DNA of 64,000 nt from assembly GCF_011044255.1 (NCBI RefSeq), contig NZ_CP049107.1, forward strand, positions 1,947,501 through 2,011,500, written 5' to 3'. The translations under genes were made by a program, and so were the position numbers. Below the pieces are notes generated by a model that did not search any database, had not been told where the DNA came from, and saw nothing but the letters and a program-made list of their open reading frames with translations. Every line of letters starts with the position of its first letter. The stretch's first letter is position 1. Shown piece after piece: positions 38,157 through 46,960 of this stretch. This DNA comes from Rhizorhabdus phycosphaerae (GTDB lineage Bacteria > Pseudomonadota > Alphaproteobacteria > Sphingomonadales > Sphingomonadaceae).

Positions 38157-39005
38157 ATGCGCGCATGGCTCATCAGCAACATTGCCTCGGGATCGACCGA
38201 TGCCGGGACCCTGGAGTCCTTGCCGGCGCTCCTTCCCGATATCGATATCGTCGGCCACAGCGGCTTTCCCGCGGAGGCGCTTCCGTCTGTCGAGAAGCTC
38301 GACTCGCAGGATGTCTCGTTGATCCTCCTTCTCGCAGGGGACGGGACGATCAACGCGGCAGCGACGCTCTACGACAATTGGCGCGGCGCCGTCCTGATCC
38401 TTCCCGGCGGGACGATGAACATGCTGGCCAGCAGCCTCCATGGCTCGGCTGGGATTGCAGAGATTGCCCGGGCGGTGACGGCCGGCGATGCGGTCCGCAC
38501 CACCCTCCCCTATGTCGCTGTCGGCGACCGGCGCGCCTATGTCGCTGCCATAGCCGGTCCCGCGTCGCTCTGGGCGCATGCGCGCGAAGCGGTTCGAAGC
38601 GGTCGGCTGCGGCAGGCGTGGCGCGCGACGCGACTGGCCTGGCTGCGCAGCTTCGCCCGTGGTCCGCGGGTGCGAGGCTGCCAGCGGGCGTGCTCCTCTG
38701 CGATACTGCTTCTGCCCGAGAGCGAGGCCATCGAAATTGCGCGGATCGGCGTTACCGGCTGGATGGAGGCGGCGCGTCTCGGCCTGGACTATGTCGCGAG
38801 CGACTGGCGCCGCTCTCCGAACGTCGACATAGCGCGGGCGAACGGGGCGGTACTGGAGGGTGGGCGGAGCGTCCATATGCTGTTCGACGGCGAGTCCGCG
38901 CGGATGCGGTTGCCCCTTACCGTTCGGCATGGCCGGTCTCGGCTAGTCTTCCTCGCGACGCGGCCTGAGGCACTGGACATGGGGCGGAGGGCGCAGGCGG
39001 CATGA
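38157..39005 (+). CDS. Diacylglycerol/lipid kinase-like protein
   Basis: About 282 residues with the DAGK catalytic fold. LLLAGDGTINAAATLY corresponds to the GGDGTxN nucleotide motif with Ala replacing the first Gly, and LILPGGTMNMLASSL to the PxGTxN motif. The start of the usual first strand is present (MRAWLISNIASGS). YegS/BmrU relatives phosphorylate lipids. It overlaps the downstream phosphoesterase gene by 4 bp (ATGA), so they are co-translated. The RBS is weak; the frame allows an upstream start at 38058 inside the terminator, which I reject. Confidence 0.78.
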   Translation: MRAWLISNIASGSTDAGTLESLPALLPDIDIVGHSGFPAEALPSVEKLDSQDVSLILLLAGDGTINAAATLYDNWRGAVLILPGGTMNMLASSLHGSAGIAEIARAVTAGDAVRTTLPYVAVGDRRAYVAAIAGPASLWAHAREAVRSGRLRQAWRATRLAWLRSFARGPRVRGCQRACSSAILLLPESEAIEIARIGVTGWMEAARLGLDYVASDWRRSPNVDIARANGAVLEGGRSVHMLFDGESARMRLPLTVRHGRSRLVFLATRPEALDMGRRAQAA

Positions 39006-39733
39006 TCCGGCTCTTCCACGTCAGCGACCTCCATTTCGGCTGCGAGGACCAGGCGGCGTTGGACTGGTTCGCCGACAGCGTTCGCCAGGAACGCCCCGAT
39101 GCAGTGGCGGTGACGGGCGACCTGACCATGCGCGCTCGATCAGCAGAATTCGCCGCCGCTGCGCGATGGCTTGAAGCGCTAGACGTTCCCCTGACGATCG
39201 AACCGGGCAACCACGACCTGCCCTGGAATCCCCTGACGCGGCTGCTACGCCCCTATCGTCGCTTCCAGAAGCTCGAGCGAGCGCTCGAGCGGCCGATCGA
39301 TCTCGGATCGGTGCGGATCGTCCCGCTGAAGTCGACGGCGCGCATGCAGTTGCGGCTGAACTGGTCTTGGGGCGTGGTAGGCCGGTCGGCGCTCGATGCG
39401 GCCATCGCCGAGTTGGCGGGGCTCGCCCCCGACGAGGTCGGTATCGTCGCGACCCACCACCCCCTGATCGACCGGGCGGAGCTCAAGTCCCGCGGGCGGA
39501 CATTGCGCGGACCACGGGCCGCGGCACGTCTGGCCGAGGCCGGCGCCCGGCTCGTGTTGAGCGGGCATGTCCACGATCCGTTCGATGCGATAGCCGAAAG
39601 CGAGAGCGGGCCGATCCGCATGGTCGGCGCAGGCACGCTGTCACACCGAACACGGGGTACGCCCCCGTCCTTCAACCACATAACCGTGACGGGAGGCACG
39701 ATAGAGGTCGAATTGCGCCGGCTGGGCCGCTGA
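39002..39733 (+). CDS. Calcineurin-like metallophosphoesterase
   Basis: 243 residues with a full dinuclear metal site: Asp9 and His11 (VSDLHFG), Asp40 (TGDLT), Asn70-His71-Asp72 (GNHD), THHPL and GHVHDP. Compact DxH-GD-GNHD-GHxH proteins of this length act as cyclic-nucleotide phosphodiesterases or phospholipid head-group hydrolases. Coupling with the lipid-kinase-like gene suggests a role in lipid turnover, but the substrate is unknown. It converges with the GGDEF gene 4 bp away. Confidence 0.88.
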   Translation: MIRLFHVSDLHFGCEDQAALDWFADSVRQERPDAVAVTGDLTMRARSAEFAAAARWLEALDVPLTIEPGNHDLPWNPLTRLLRPYRRFQKLERALERPIDLGSVRIVPLKSTARMQLRLNWSWGVVGRSALDAAIAELAGLAPDEVGIVATHHPLIDRAELKSRGRTLRGPRAAARLAEAGARLVLSGHVHDPFDAIAESESGPIRMVGAGTLSHRTRGTPPSFNHITVTGGTIEVELRRLGR

Positions 39734-39737
39734 TCGA

Positions 39738-40907
39738 TCAGGCGTGCAGGGAAAGAGGAGCCAGCGACGCATCATAAGCGGAGATGCCGGTTGCCCCACG
39801 CTTGCCCTGACGCAGCGCGCGCTCGGCCGAGGCCAGGAGCCGCTCGAGGTCGGCGCTTTCCTGAAGGTCGACGGCATAGCCGATGTTCGTGGTGATGATG
39901 ATGTCCTCTCCCGCCACCGCATAGCTTTTGTCGAGGGTGGAGACGATCTGCTGCGCGAGATGCTCGGCCTCGCGCCCGTCCGACATGTTCGGCTGTATGA
40001 CGACGAAATCGTCGCCGTTGAGATGGATGACGAGATTGTCGCCACGCACCACACGCCGCAGGCGCTGCGCCACCGCCTTGAGGAGGGCGTCCCCGGCCAT
40101 GTGGCCATAGGTTTCGTTGACCGGTTCGAGCTGGTTGATATCGATGCAGTGCAGCGCAATCAGATCGCGGCTATCCGAGCGCCCGACGATCTGGTCGAAA
40201 CGCTCGCGCAGGACCAGCCGGTTGGGCAGGCCGGTCAGGTCGTCCTGCCGGGCGAGCGTTTCCATCAGATGGCGCATCGAGATCTGCGCGGCTGCCCCCC
40301 GATAGCGCTTGATCATCGACTGGATGCCGCCGACGAGGAACAGCGCACTCAGCAAGCCGGTACCCCAATGCGCAACGCCGGGCGTCATCAGCGCCACCAG
40401 CACGGTCGGAACCACCGCCAGCAAGCTCGACGTAACGCTGATCCAGAGGCGCAGTGGGACGGTGGCCGCAACCCCGGCAGCATAGCCGAAGATCAGCGCT
40501 ACGATCAGCAGATGCTGCTCGATCGAAACCGTCGCATAGGCCCAGGCGCAGAAGGCGCCGAGCGCGGCAGCGAAGACGATATATCCATAGCCGAAGCGGC
40601 GCTCGATCGAGCGAGCGACATGGACGCCGAGCCCCGCCTCGAACACGCGCCGACGCAGCCCGAACAGCGCCAGCAGCCGTGCCGACGAGCCCATCAGTCC
40701 GATCCCGTAGAGCAACAGCAGAATCGCGTCGTTGGATCGCAAAACCAGATAGGCGCCGGTGCAGACGAAGCAGAGCGTCATGATCAGTGCCGGAACCGTA
40801 TGCTCGAACAGCGACTGCACCAGTTCGACATAGGTGGCGGCGGACAGCCTCTCCCGACCGGCGGCCGCAAGGCGGCGCCGCCCCGTCAGAAGGGTACGCA
40901 TGAACAT
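39738..40907 (-). CDS. Membrane GGDEF-like protein with atypical signature
   Basis: About 389 residues. Several membrane helices fill the first 200 residues, followed by a diguanylate-cyclase-like domain (DDLTGLPNRLVLRERF, then DINQLEPVNETYGHMAGDALL). The active-site signature reads NGDDF (297-301) instead of GG(D/E)EF, so cyclase activity is doubtful; no RxxD inhibitory site is obvious before it. It may be a receptor or an enzyme with altered activity. ATG 40907 has GGAG 8 bp upstream; the longer ATG start at 40979 lacks an RBS. No EAL domain is attached. Confidence 0.82.
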   Translation of the reverse strand: MFMRTLLTGRRRLAAAGRERLSAATYVELVQSLFEHTVPALIMTLCFVCTGAYLVLRSNDAILLLLYGIGLMGSSARLLALFGLRRRVFEAGLGVHVARSIERRFGYGYIVFAAALGAFCAWAYATVSIEQHLLIVALIFGYAAGVAATVPLRLWISVTSSLLAVVPTVLVALMTPGVAHWGTGLLSALFLVGGIQSMIKRYRGAAAQISMRHLMETLARQDDLTGLPNRLVLRERFDQIVGRSDSRDLIALHCIDINQLEPVNETYGHMAGDALLKAVAQRLRRVVRGDNLVIHLNGDDFVVIQPNMSDGREAEHLAQQIVSTLDKSYAVAGEDIIITTNIGYAVDLQESADLERLLASAERALRQGKRGATGISAYDASLAPLSLHA

Positions 40908-41221
40908 CACTCTTGCTCCAAAGCCCGAAGTGCGCCGCCCTGACGCACCAGCTCCTGCGCTATTTCTAGCAGAGGTCATGAAGAGCCGAAATTACGCATT
41001 TCTGGTTAAGAACGTCAGTTCTCGATACCCGGGTCGGCCCATCCGTCTCCTCCCGGCGGTGTGGGAGAGACCGGTGAGCCCCCACCGTCACGACCGCTAT
41101 GTCGGAGCATAGTCCGACGGAACTGCAACGCCAGTGCGCCAGATCACAGGAAGGAAGCTGATATCCCGACAAGAAAACAGGCCCCCGAAGGAGCCTGTTC
41201 TTTCCGATAAGCCATTGAGAA
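40908..41221. other. Gene-free region between the GGDEF gene and tRNA-Asp
   Basis: About 310 bp. It holds the tRNA terminator (41172-41199) and a GTCGGA/TCCGAC inverted repeat near 41100-41120. No coding frame is convincing. Confidence 0.5.
41172..41199 (-). terminator. Terminator after tRNA-Asp
   Basis: On the minus strand AACAGGC pairs with GCCTGTT around TCCTTCGGGG and is followed by TTCTT. It lies 23 bp past the 3' end of the tRNA. Confidence 0.75.
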
Positions 41222-41298
<77 letters not shown>

Positions 41299-41360
41299 GA
41301 ACTGTGTCGGTGGAGGGGGCACCTAGTGGAGGGTCGCCGCCCTGTCAACAGCATCGCGCA

Positions 41361-42596
41361 TCATTTTCCCAACTCTTTCGACAGCGGTGCGTCATCCTCC
41401 GCGGGACCGTTGGTGAAAGTGCCCTCGGCGAACAGAAATCCGGCGATGTCAGGCCAGCCGGCGGCGTCTAGCACCGTCTTCAGGATGATCAGCAGCGGCA
41501 CGGCAAGCAAGGCGCCAGCCGTCCCCCACACCCAGCTCCAGAAGCTGAGCGCGACGAGAATCAGCAGCGGGTTGATGGTCAGGCGGCGGCCGACCAGCAT
41601 CGGCGTCAGCACATTGGCTTCGACCAGATGCACGGCCACGAACAGCGACGCGGGCACCAGCGCATAGCCGAGATCGCCGAATGTCATCAGCCCGCCGACC
41701 GCGAGCAAGCCTGCGGCTACGATCGGCCCGAAATAGGGGATGTAGTTGAGGATGGCGACGAGACCACCCCACATGACCGGGCTCGGCATCTCCGCAAACC
41801 ACAGCATCACCGAGACGAGTACCCCCATGCCGATGTTCACCGCTGTGATCGTTGCAAGATAGGCCGAGGTGCGATCGACCATCTCCTGGATCACGCGCGC
41901 GGTGGTCATCGCACTGGAAAAGCTGCCCCGGCTGGTGATCGTGCGGCGGCGCATGCGCGTCCAGCTCGACAGGAAGAAATAGACGACGAGCGTCGCGAAG
42001 ACGAGCTGGACAAGCGCATGGGGCGCCGAGGTCGCGACATAGTCGAACAGCGAATTGGGCTCCTGCACGGTGACCGTACGGCCCCGCGCCGCCGAATTGC
42101 GCAGCAGCGCCCCCATCGTCTCGTCGACGAAGCGTTCGAACGAGGAATAGATGTCGATCAGCGGGGAAAGGTTTCGGCGGATGAGCTGGATGCGCGACGG
42201 CAACCGCGCGAACCATTCGGTCGCAGGCACGATCACCGAGGCGATCGCGGCATTGGCGAGACCCAGGAACAAGATCACGCATAGCAGCGCGGCCAGCGGC
42301 GACGGCAGGCCGCGTCGCTCGAGCCATTCGAGCAAGGGCACCATCGCGACCGCGATGACCAGCGCGATCGTCACCGGCAGGAAGAACTCAGACCCCGAGC
42401 GCAACGCAAAGGGAATGGCGAGGATGATGCCCGCACCGGCCGTCAGCGCAAGCCAGGCGAGCAGCCGGTCGCGGCGATAGGCCATCTCAGCCTGGATCGC
42501 CATCGAGTCGCGCAGCGCATCGCGCAGTACGTCCACGGGAGCCGTGGCGTCGGCAGCCGAGTCAGGCCTTTCCCGATCCGCCACTTCGTCCCGCAT
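41361..42596 (-). CDS. AI-2E family (PerM-like) membrane transporter
   Basis: 411 residues and about eight membrane helices. The family pattern is clear: FLPVTIALVIAVAMVPLLEW near the start, a soluble stretch after LPSRIQLIRRNL, and the conserved NYIPYFGPIVAAG and EANVLTPMLVGRRLTINPLLIL. Family members have been linked to Na+/H+ exchange, autoinducer-2 export and other substrates; nothing here identifies the cargo. It is downstream of no obvious partner and follows a tRNA on the same strand. Confidence 0.88.
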   Translation of the reverse strand: MRDEVADRERPDSAADATAPVDVLRDALRDSMAIQAEMAYRRDRLLAWLALTAGAGIILAIPFALRSGSEFFLPVTIALVIAVAMVPLLEWLERRGLPSPLAALLCVILFLGLANAAIASVIVPATEWFARLPSRIQLIRRNLSPLIDIYSSFERFVDETMGALLRNSAARGRTVTVQEPNSLFDYVATSAPHALVQLVFATLVVYFFLSSWTRMRRRTITSRGSFSSAMTTARVIQEMVDRTSAYLATITAVNIGMGVLVSVMLWFAEMPSPVMWGGLVAILNYIPYFGPIVAAGLLAVGGLMTFGDLGYALVPASLFVAVHLVEANVLTPMLVGRRLTINPLLILVALSFWSWVWGTAGALLAVPLLIILKTVLDAAGWPDIAGFLFAEGTFTNGPAEDDAPLSKELGK

Positions 42597-42989
42597 CGAT
42601 TCGCTCCAACCGAAAGACCGCCACCTGCACCCATATCGCGCGTTCGGCGGGACAGTGCCACAACCGCTGCGCAGAGCCGCGGGCTGCCGCCGAATTATTA
42701 CGCCAAGACAACAGCTTCATGGCAAAGATATGGCTGCTTGCGTTAGCAGTCGCACAAAAACACCATATATGGGGTTCCACGGGTCGTCTTGGCGGACCAA
42801 CGACTCGTCGTGGGTTTATTGACTCGTTAACCCGCCCGGCCGCATTGCCGCGATCGAATTGGTCGCGGGGGCTCTGCGGGGGCAGACAGCCGAAACAGCC
42901 TCCCTGCCGACAAGACGTGAAAAAGCAGCTCGCCCTATGTTTCGAGTTCGGGGCGGGATGGCTCTTTTGCGCATTGCATGGAGTAATGA
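42597..42989. promoter_or_regulatory. Divergent intergenic region with a palindrome
   Basis: About 390 bp between the PerM-like gene and the SleB-like hydrolase. It includes an 18-bp palindrome with one mismatch (42759-42776, centred on CCATATATGG), a possible operator, within an AT-richer stretch likely to hold the promoters. A frame from 42719 crosses this region but has no coding features. GGAGTAATGA precedes the hydrolase start. Confidence 0.45.
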
Positions 42990-43559
42990 ATGTCCGCCAA
43001 ACTGGCTCAACATCCGCTGATGATCGCCGCGATGATTATCGCTGCGGCTACCGGCGCAATGGGCTTTGCGGCCATTCCGGCGTCGCAACCGACGCTTGCC
43101 TACGAATTTTCTCCCCTGACCGCGAATGACGACATCGTCGTCGACGACGGCATCGACCGGGTGCTGTTCAAGGAAGCCGCCAACAGCGGCAATATCGATC
43201 GCGAACTCGAATGCATGGCCAAGGTCGTCATGCACGAAGCCGCCAACCAGCCGCGCAGCGGCCAGCTTGCCGTCGCGCAGGTCATCATGAACCGGGTCGG
43301 ACAGAATCGCTTTGGCGAGACGGTCTGCGAGGTCGTGAACCAGCCCGGCCAGTTCTTCCGGACCGCCTCCTATCATCCGCGCCGCGACAGCGAGCGCTGG
43401 GCCACTGCGGTCGAGGTTTCGCGCCAGGCGATGGCCGGCCATGGCGACCAGATCGTCCCGGGCGCCGTGTTCTATCACAGCGCGAAGAGCTCGCCGAACC
43501 GCTTCTTCCGGACGCGGGAACGCCTGTCGATGGTGGGCGACCATATTTTCTATCGTTGA
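42990..43559 (+). CDS. SleB-like cell wall hydrolase
   Basis: 189 residues. A hydrophobic N-terminal segment (LMIAAMIIAAATGAMGFAAI, signal peptide or anchor) precedes a Hydrolase_2/SleB domain: MAKVVMHEAANQPRSGQLAV with catalytic Glu83, AQVIMNRV, then TVCEVVNQPGQF and VFYHS. SleB relatives are lytic transglycosylase-type peptidoglycan hydrolases; in alphaproteobacteria they are thought to remodel the wall in growth. GGAG lies 6 bp before the ATG. Confidence 0.87.
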   Translation: MSAKLAQHPLMIAAMIIAAATGAMGFAAIPASQPTLAYEFSPLTANDDIVVDDGIDRVLFKEAANSGNIDRELECMAKVVMHEAANQPRSGQLAVAQVIMNRVGQNRFGETVCEVVNQPGQFFRTASYHPRRDSERWATAVEVSRQAMAGHGDQIVPGAVFYHSAKSSPNRFFRTRERLSMVGDHIFYR

Positions 43560-43645
43560 ACCGACCGAGATCGGAGAGGATGCGGGGGCCCGGCGGAAAC
43601 GTCGGGCCCTTTGCTTTGTGGACAGGATCGGGAATAGAGCGCCCC

Positions 43646-44119
43646 ATGTCCCGCACGACGCGCGCAACCCAGGCCCTGACCAAGGCCGGCATCGTCCATG
43701 ACCTCCACGCCTATATCTATGACCCCGGCGCAGAGCGCGTAGGGATCCAGGCCGCCGAGGCGCTGGGCGAGGATCCGGCGCGGGTCCTCAAGACGCTGAT
43801 GATCGAGATCGACGGCAAGCCCGCCTGCGCGGTGATCCCGTCCGACCGCGAACTGTCGATGAAGCGCGCGGCGGCGGCGTTCGGCGGCAAGTCCGCCCAG
43901 ATGATGAAGCCAGCCGACGCCGAGCGACTGACCGGCTATCATGTCGGCGGGATCAGCCCCTTCGGCCAGCGCAGGACGGTCCCGGTCGCCATCGAGGCGG
44001 CAGCGATGGAGCAGGCGCTGGTCTATATCAACGGCGGACAGCGCGGGCTACAGGTGCGCCTGGCCCCGAAGGACGCGGCGGGGGTGCTCAGGGCGATCGT
44101 GGCGCCGCTGGTGGGGTGA
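43646..44119 (+). CDS. ybaK: Cys-tRNA(Pro)/Cys-tRNA(Cys) deacylase YbaK-like
   Basis: 157 residues of the YbaK/EbsC editing family. It removes amino acids, mainly Cys, from mischarged tRNA-Pro. The conserved core is present: AEALGEDPARVLKTLMIEIDG, CAVIPSDRELSMKRAAAAFGGKSAQMM and GYHVGGISPFGQR. The family catalytic Lys fits the GGK site. The frame extends upstream inside the previous gene; ATG 43646 gives MSRTTRATQAL, the normal start. Confidence 0.9.
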   Translation: MSRTTRATQALTKAGIVHDLHAYIYDPGAERVGIQAAEALGEDPARVLKTLMIEIDGKPACAVIPSDRELSMKRAAAAFGGKSAQMMKPADAERLTGYHVGGISPFGQRRTVPVAIEAAAMEQALVYINGGQRGLQVRLAPKDAAGVLRAIVAPLVG

Positions 44120-44265
44120 AGGACATGCTCGGGTCCACATCGACCTGAGCTGCAATGCCGACTTAGCACCATAATCGACCAGACTATGTTTGACCGCGCT
44201 GAAGATTGCCGCCTAGCCTCAGCCAAGCTCCTGACCCTTGGTCAGAAATTTGACCTGGAGGCATC

Positions 44266-45225
44266 ATGCCAGTCACCCGCGAAGACGTCATCTGCGCCTA
44301 TCGGCTGCTGCTCAATCGCGACCCTGAAAGCGAAGAGGCCATAGAAGGGCATCGCGGAGCCGCGGATCTTGGGTCCCTTCGGCACATTTTCATGTCTTCG
44401 GCCGAATATCGCTCGCAGAACAGCTATCTGCAGGGGTGGATGGTCGCGCCCGTGTTCGACGAGAGCCGCCTGCTGTGGGTGAACATGAAGGACAGCTATG
44501 TCTCGGCGCATTGCATCACAGGTGTCTACGAAGCTGAGAACAGCACCATAGTCCGCACGTTGCTGCGTGAAGACAGTGTCTTTCTGGACGTTGGAGCGAA
44601 TATTGGCTGGTTCACCGTCTTGGCAAGCACCGTGATCGGCCCGGCAGGACGGATTCATTGCTTCGAGCCGCAACCGCATATCGCGGACCGGCTCCGCCGA
44701 ACCATCGAGATCAACCGGCTAGAAGACCTTGTGTCCTTTCATCGCAAGGGCGTCTGGTCCGAACCCGGGTCCATGGCGCTTACCGGCAATTCGGATTCCC
44801 AAAATCAAGGTGCGGGGCACTTGGCTCCCGCAGGGCACGACGCTTCGGAGTCGTCGATCATAGACCTCGTCACGCTCGATAGCCTGGGCCTGGATCGATG
44901 CGATCTGATCAAGATGGATATCGAGGGCGCCGAACCCCGGGCCATGGACGGCGCCGAACGCCTGCTCCGCGAGGCAAGGCCCGTGATCCTGTCGGAACTG
45001 AACAGTGGCCAGCTCAAGACGGTCTCCGGCACCACTGGCGCCGACTATATCAAGGCGATGGAGCAGCGCGGCTATGACTGCATAAAGGCGCACGGTCCGG
45101 ATGCCGGCAGACAGTTCAGCCCGGAAACGGCCCTTTCCACGGTTTTCGCCGACATCCTGTTCATCCCGCGGGAGAAGGCGGACGCGACGCTCGGCCAGTT
45201 ATTCGGACAATCGACGACGCAGTGA
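44266..45225 (+). CDS. FkbM family methyltransferase with an N-terminal DUF4214-like segment
   Basis: 319 residues. Residues 1-60 resemble the DUF4214-type repeat (AYRLLLNRDPESEEAI, then FMSSAEYRS), usually found in proteins bound to glycans or surface assemblies. The FkbM methyltransferase domain follows, with the SAM-binding loop DVGANIGWF (108-116), FEPQP and IKMDIEGAE. It probably O-methylates a sugar in a surface glycan. GGAGG precedes the ATG. It is not adjacent to glycosyltransferases here. Confidence 0.85.
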   Translation: MPVTREDVICAYRLLLNRDPESEEAIEGHRGAADLGSLRHIFMSSAEYRSQNSYLQGWMVAPVFDESRLLWVNMKDSYVSAHCITGVYEAENSTIVRTLLREDSVFLDVGANIGWFTVLASTVIGPAGRIHCFEPQPHIADRLRRTIEINRLEDLVSFHRKGVWSEPGSMALTGNSDSQNQGAGHLAPAGHDASESSIIDLVTLDSLGLDRCDLIKMDIEGAEPRAMDGAERLLREARPVILSELNSGQLKTVSGTTGADYIKAMEQRGYDCIKAHGPDAGRQFSPETALSTVFADILFIPREKADATLGQLFGQSTTQ

Positions 45226-45256
45226 AGCGCCCCGGGGGGGGCTTCCGGAACGATCC

Positions 45257-45733
45257 CTATCGGCCTGTCGCCGCCCGCTGCTCCTCCGGCGTCGCGGCGC
45301 GGTGGCCGTAGATCAGCACCGTGGTGATCTGCCAGGCGCCGTCCCGCTTCGCCCAGACCATCACGAATTTCGCGATGCCTTCACAGCGCTGAGTCGCAAG
45401 TTCGCAGAAGCGATGCTCGCCCTCTTCGATCGCGCCATAATCCTTGACCGGATAGACCCGGAAGCTGGCCGGGATCAGCTCGCGCCGTACCTTGCCGCAG
45501 ATATATTTGCGGACGCCGTCGACCATCGCATCGCGCTCGAACGTGGCGCCGCCGCTGTCGTGAAAGAAGGCGACCTTCGGATCGAAATAGCCCGAGAAGG
45601 CGGGGAGGTCACAGTTGTTGTAAGCGTCGAACACCTTGCCATCGAGCGCTGCGATCTCCTGTGTCAGCGGGTCGACAGCCGCCGGGGCCGATCCGACGGC
45701 CAGCACGGCGGCGAGTGCGATGGTGGTAATCAT
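45257..45733 (-). CDS. Secreted NTF2-like (DUF4440 type) protein
   Basis: About 158 residues. A signal peptide (MITTIALAAVLAVGSAPAA) precedes an NTF2-like domain: EIAALDGKVFDAYNNCDLPAFSGYFDPKVAFFHDSGG, then GEHRFCELATQRCEGIAKFVMVWAKRDGAWQITTVLIYGH. Exported members are of unknown function. The frame extends to 45784, but Met 45733 starts the signal peptide. Two Cys pairs (NNC/YIC, FC/RC) might form disulfides. Confidence 0.8.
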   Translation of the reverse strand: MITTIALAAVLAVGSAPAAVDPLTQEIAALDGKVFDAYNNCDLPAFSGYFDPKVAFFHDSGGATFERDAMVDGVRKYICGKVRRELIPASFRVYPVKDYGAIEEGEHRFCELATQRCEGIAKFVMVWAKRDGAWQITTVLIYGHRAATPEEQRAATGR

Positions 45734-45835
45734 ATAGGCAGCATCCTGTGGGGAGCCGGTATCGAGCGCAGGCTTCGGCACCACGGTGGATCGTCAGGAG
45801 ACCGGCGTTCAACGAGCCCCGGATAACTGAGCCAC

Positions 45836-46960
45836 TTAGGTTGCCAGAACGCCTTCTTCTCGATGACGTTTGGAGCGCCACCAATGCGGTTTCATGCAGG
45901 GTTTTTCCACCAAGACGAAAAACACGGCCGAAATCGCCACGATGATCGCTCCGTAGAACACCCCCTCCAGGAGCAGGCGGGGCAATCCCGAGCCGGGCAG
46001 ATGAGTGCCCGGAACCAGCCAGTGAATGATCGGCATGTGCAGCAGGTAGATCGAGTAACACATGCCACCGATCGTCGCGATCACCGGATGAGCAAGAGCT
46101 TTCCGAAGATATGTCGACCGGAGTGAATACAGGACGGCAACATAGAGATTCAGCGCCAACAGAAGGGACTGGCCGGGAAGACGCGCCTGAAAGAGACATG
46201 GCAGCGCCAACCAGGCGACAATGGCGAGCACATCGGCACGGAGAGAATTCGACCGTTTCTCTGAATAGGCATCTGCAACAAGCAGCCCAACCATGAAGTA
46301 CTGAAAATATTCCAACAGCGAAACGACGCTGACCGGATACGCAATTCTCGAAACAATATGACTAAATATGAAGATAAATATCAACAATATTAACGAGATT
46401 ACATGCCTTTTATATGAATTGTCGATCATGAATATCGACATGATGAGCGGAGCAATAATATAGAACTGCACCTCCACTTCGAGGGACCATGTTACTGAGT
46501 TTATGGCCAGAGGGTGAAACTGCCCATGGATGGGCAGCGAAACATAGAAGAAGCTTGGAATCAGGTGGAGAGCGACGTCCGACAGGGGGCGGCCGGCAAT
46601 AGCGAGCCCCACGGCCACGAGAAGCAAGCTGAGCAGATAGGGAGGCTCCAGCCGCGCGAGACGCCGCAAATAATAGGCCTTTATGTCAACGGGCCGCGAC
46701 AATCCGAGCGCATGTGACTTGAACGGCAGAGCGAGAATGAAACCGCTGATGACAAAGAAGAGTTCCACGCCAAATATGGATTCATTAATCACACGAACAC
46801 CAAATGTGCCCTGTCCGGACTGCGGCAATGACTGACTGATATGCTGAAGAACGACTATCGATATCGCGATGAAGCGCAGCCCATCAACTTCCGGGATATA
46901 CCGGCCACCAGAAGTTACCCGCCGAAAACGAGCAAGAAATTTATCGATATTCCGTTTCAT
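45836..46960 (-). CDS. Acyltransferase family 3 (OafA/NodX-like) membrane protein
   Basis: About 374 residues and roughly ten membrane helices. The family motif EVDGLRFIAISIVVLQH near residues 24-40 carries the putative catalytic His40, and FGVELFFVISGFIL follows. These enzymes O-acetylate lipopolysaccharide, exopolysaccharide or peptidoglycan. No C-terminal SGNH domain is fused. GC content is lower in its central part than in the neighbours, hinting at horizontal origin. Start ATG 46960 (MKRNIDKFLARF); the frame to 47071 is unsupported. Confidence 0.87.
   Translation of the reverse strand: MKRNIDKFLARFRRVTSGGRYIPEVDGLRFIAISIVVLQHISQSLPQSGQGTFGVRVINESIFGVELFFVISGFILALPFKSHALGLSRPVDIKAYYLRRLARLEPPYLLSLLLVAVGLAIAGRPLSDVALHLIPSFFYVSLPIHGQFHPLAINSVTWSLEVEVQFYIIAPLIMSIFMIDNSYKRHVISLILLIFIFIFSHIVSRIAYPVSVVSLLEYFQYFMVGLLVADAYSEKRSNSLRADVLAIVAWLALPCLFQARLPGQSLLLALNLYVAVLYSLRSTYLRKALAHPVIATIGGMCYSIYLLHMPIIHWLVPGTHLPGSGLPRLLLEGVFYGAIIVAISAVFFVLVEKPCMKPHWWRSKRHREEGVLAT

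Noticed and set aside
39738-40979. Longer start for the GGDEF-like protein at 40979
   Set aside because: No ribosome-binding site there, whereas GGAG lies 8 bp before the ATG at 40907.
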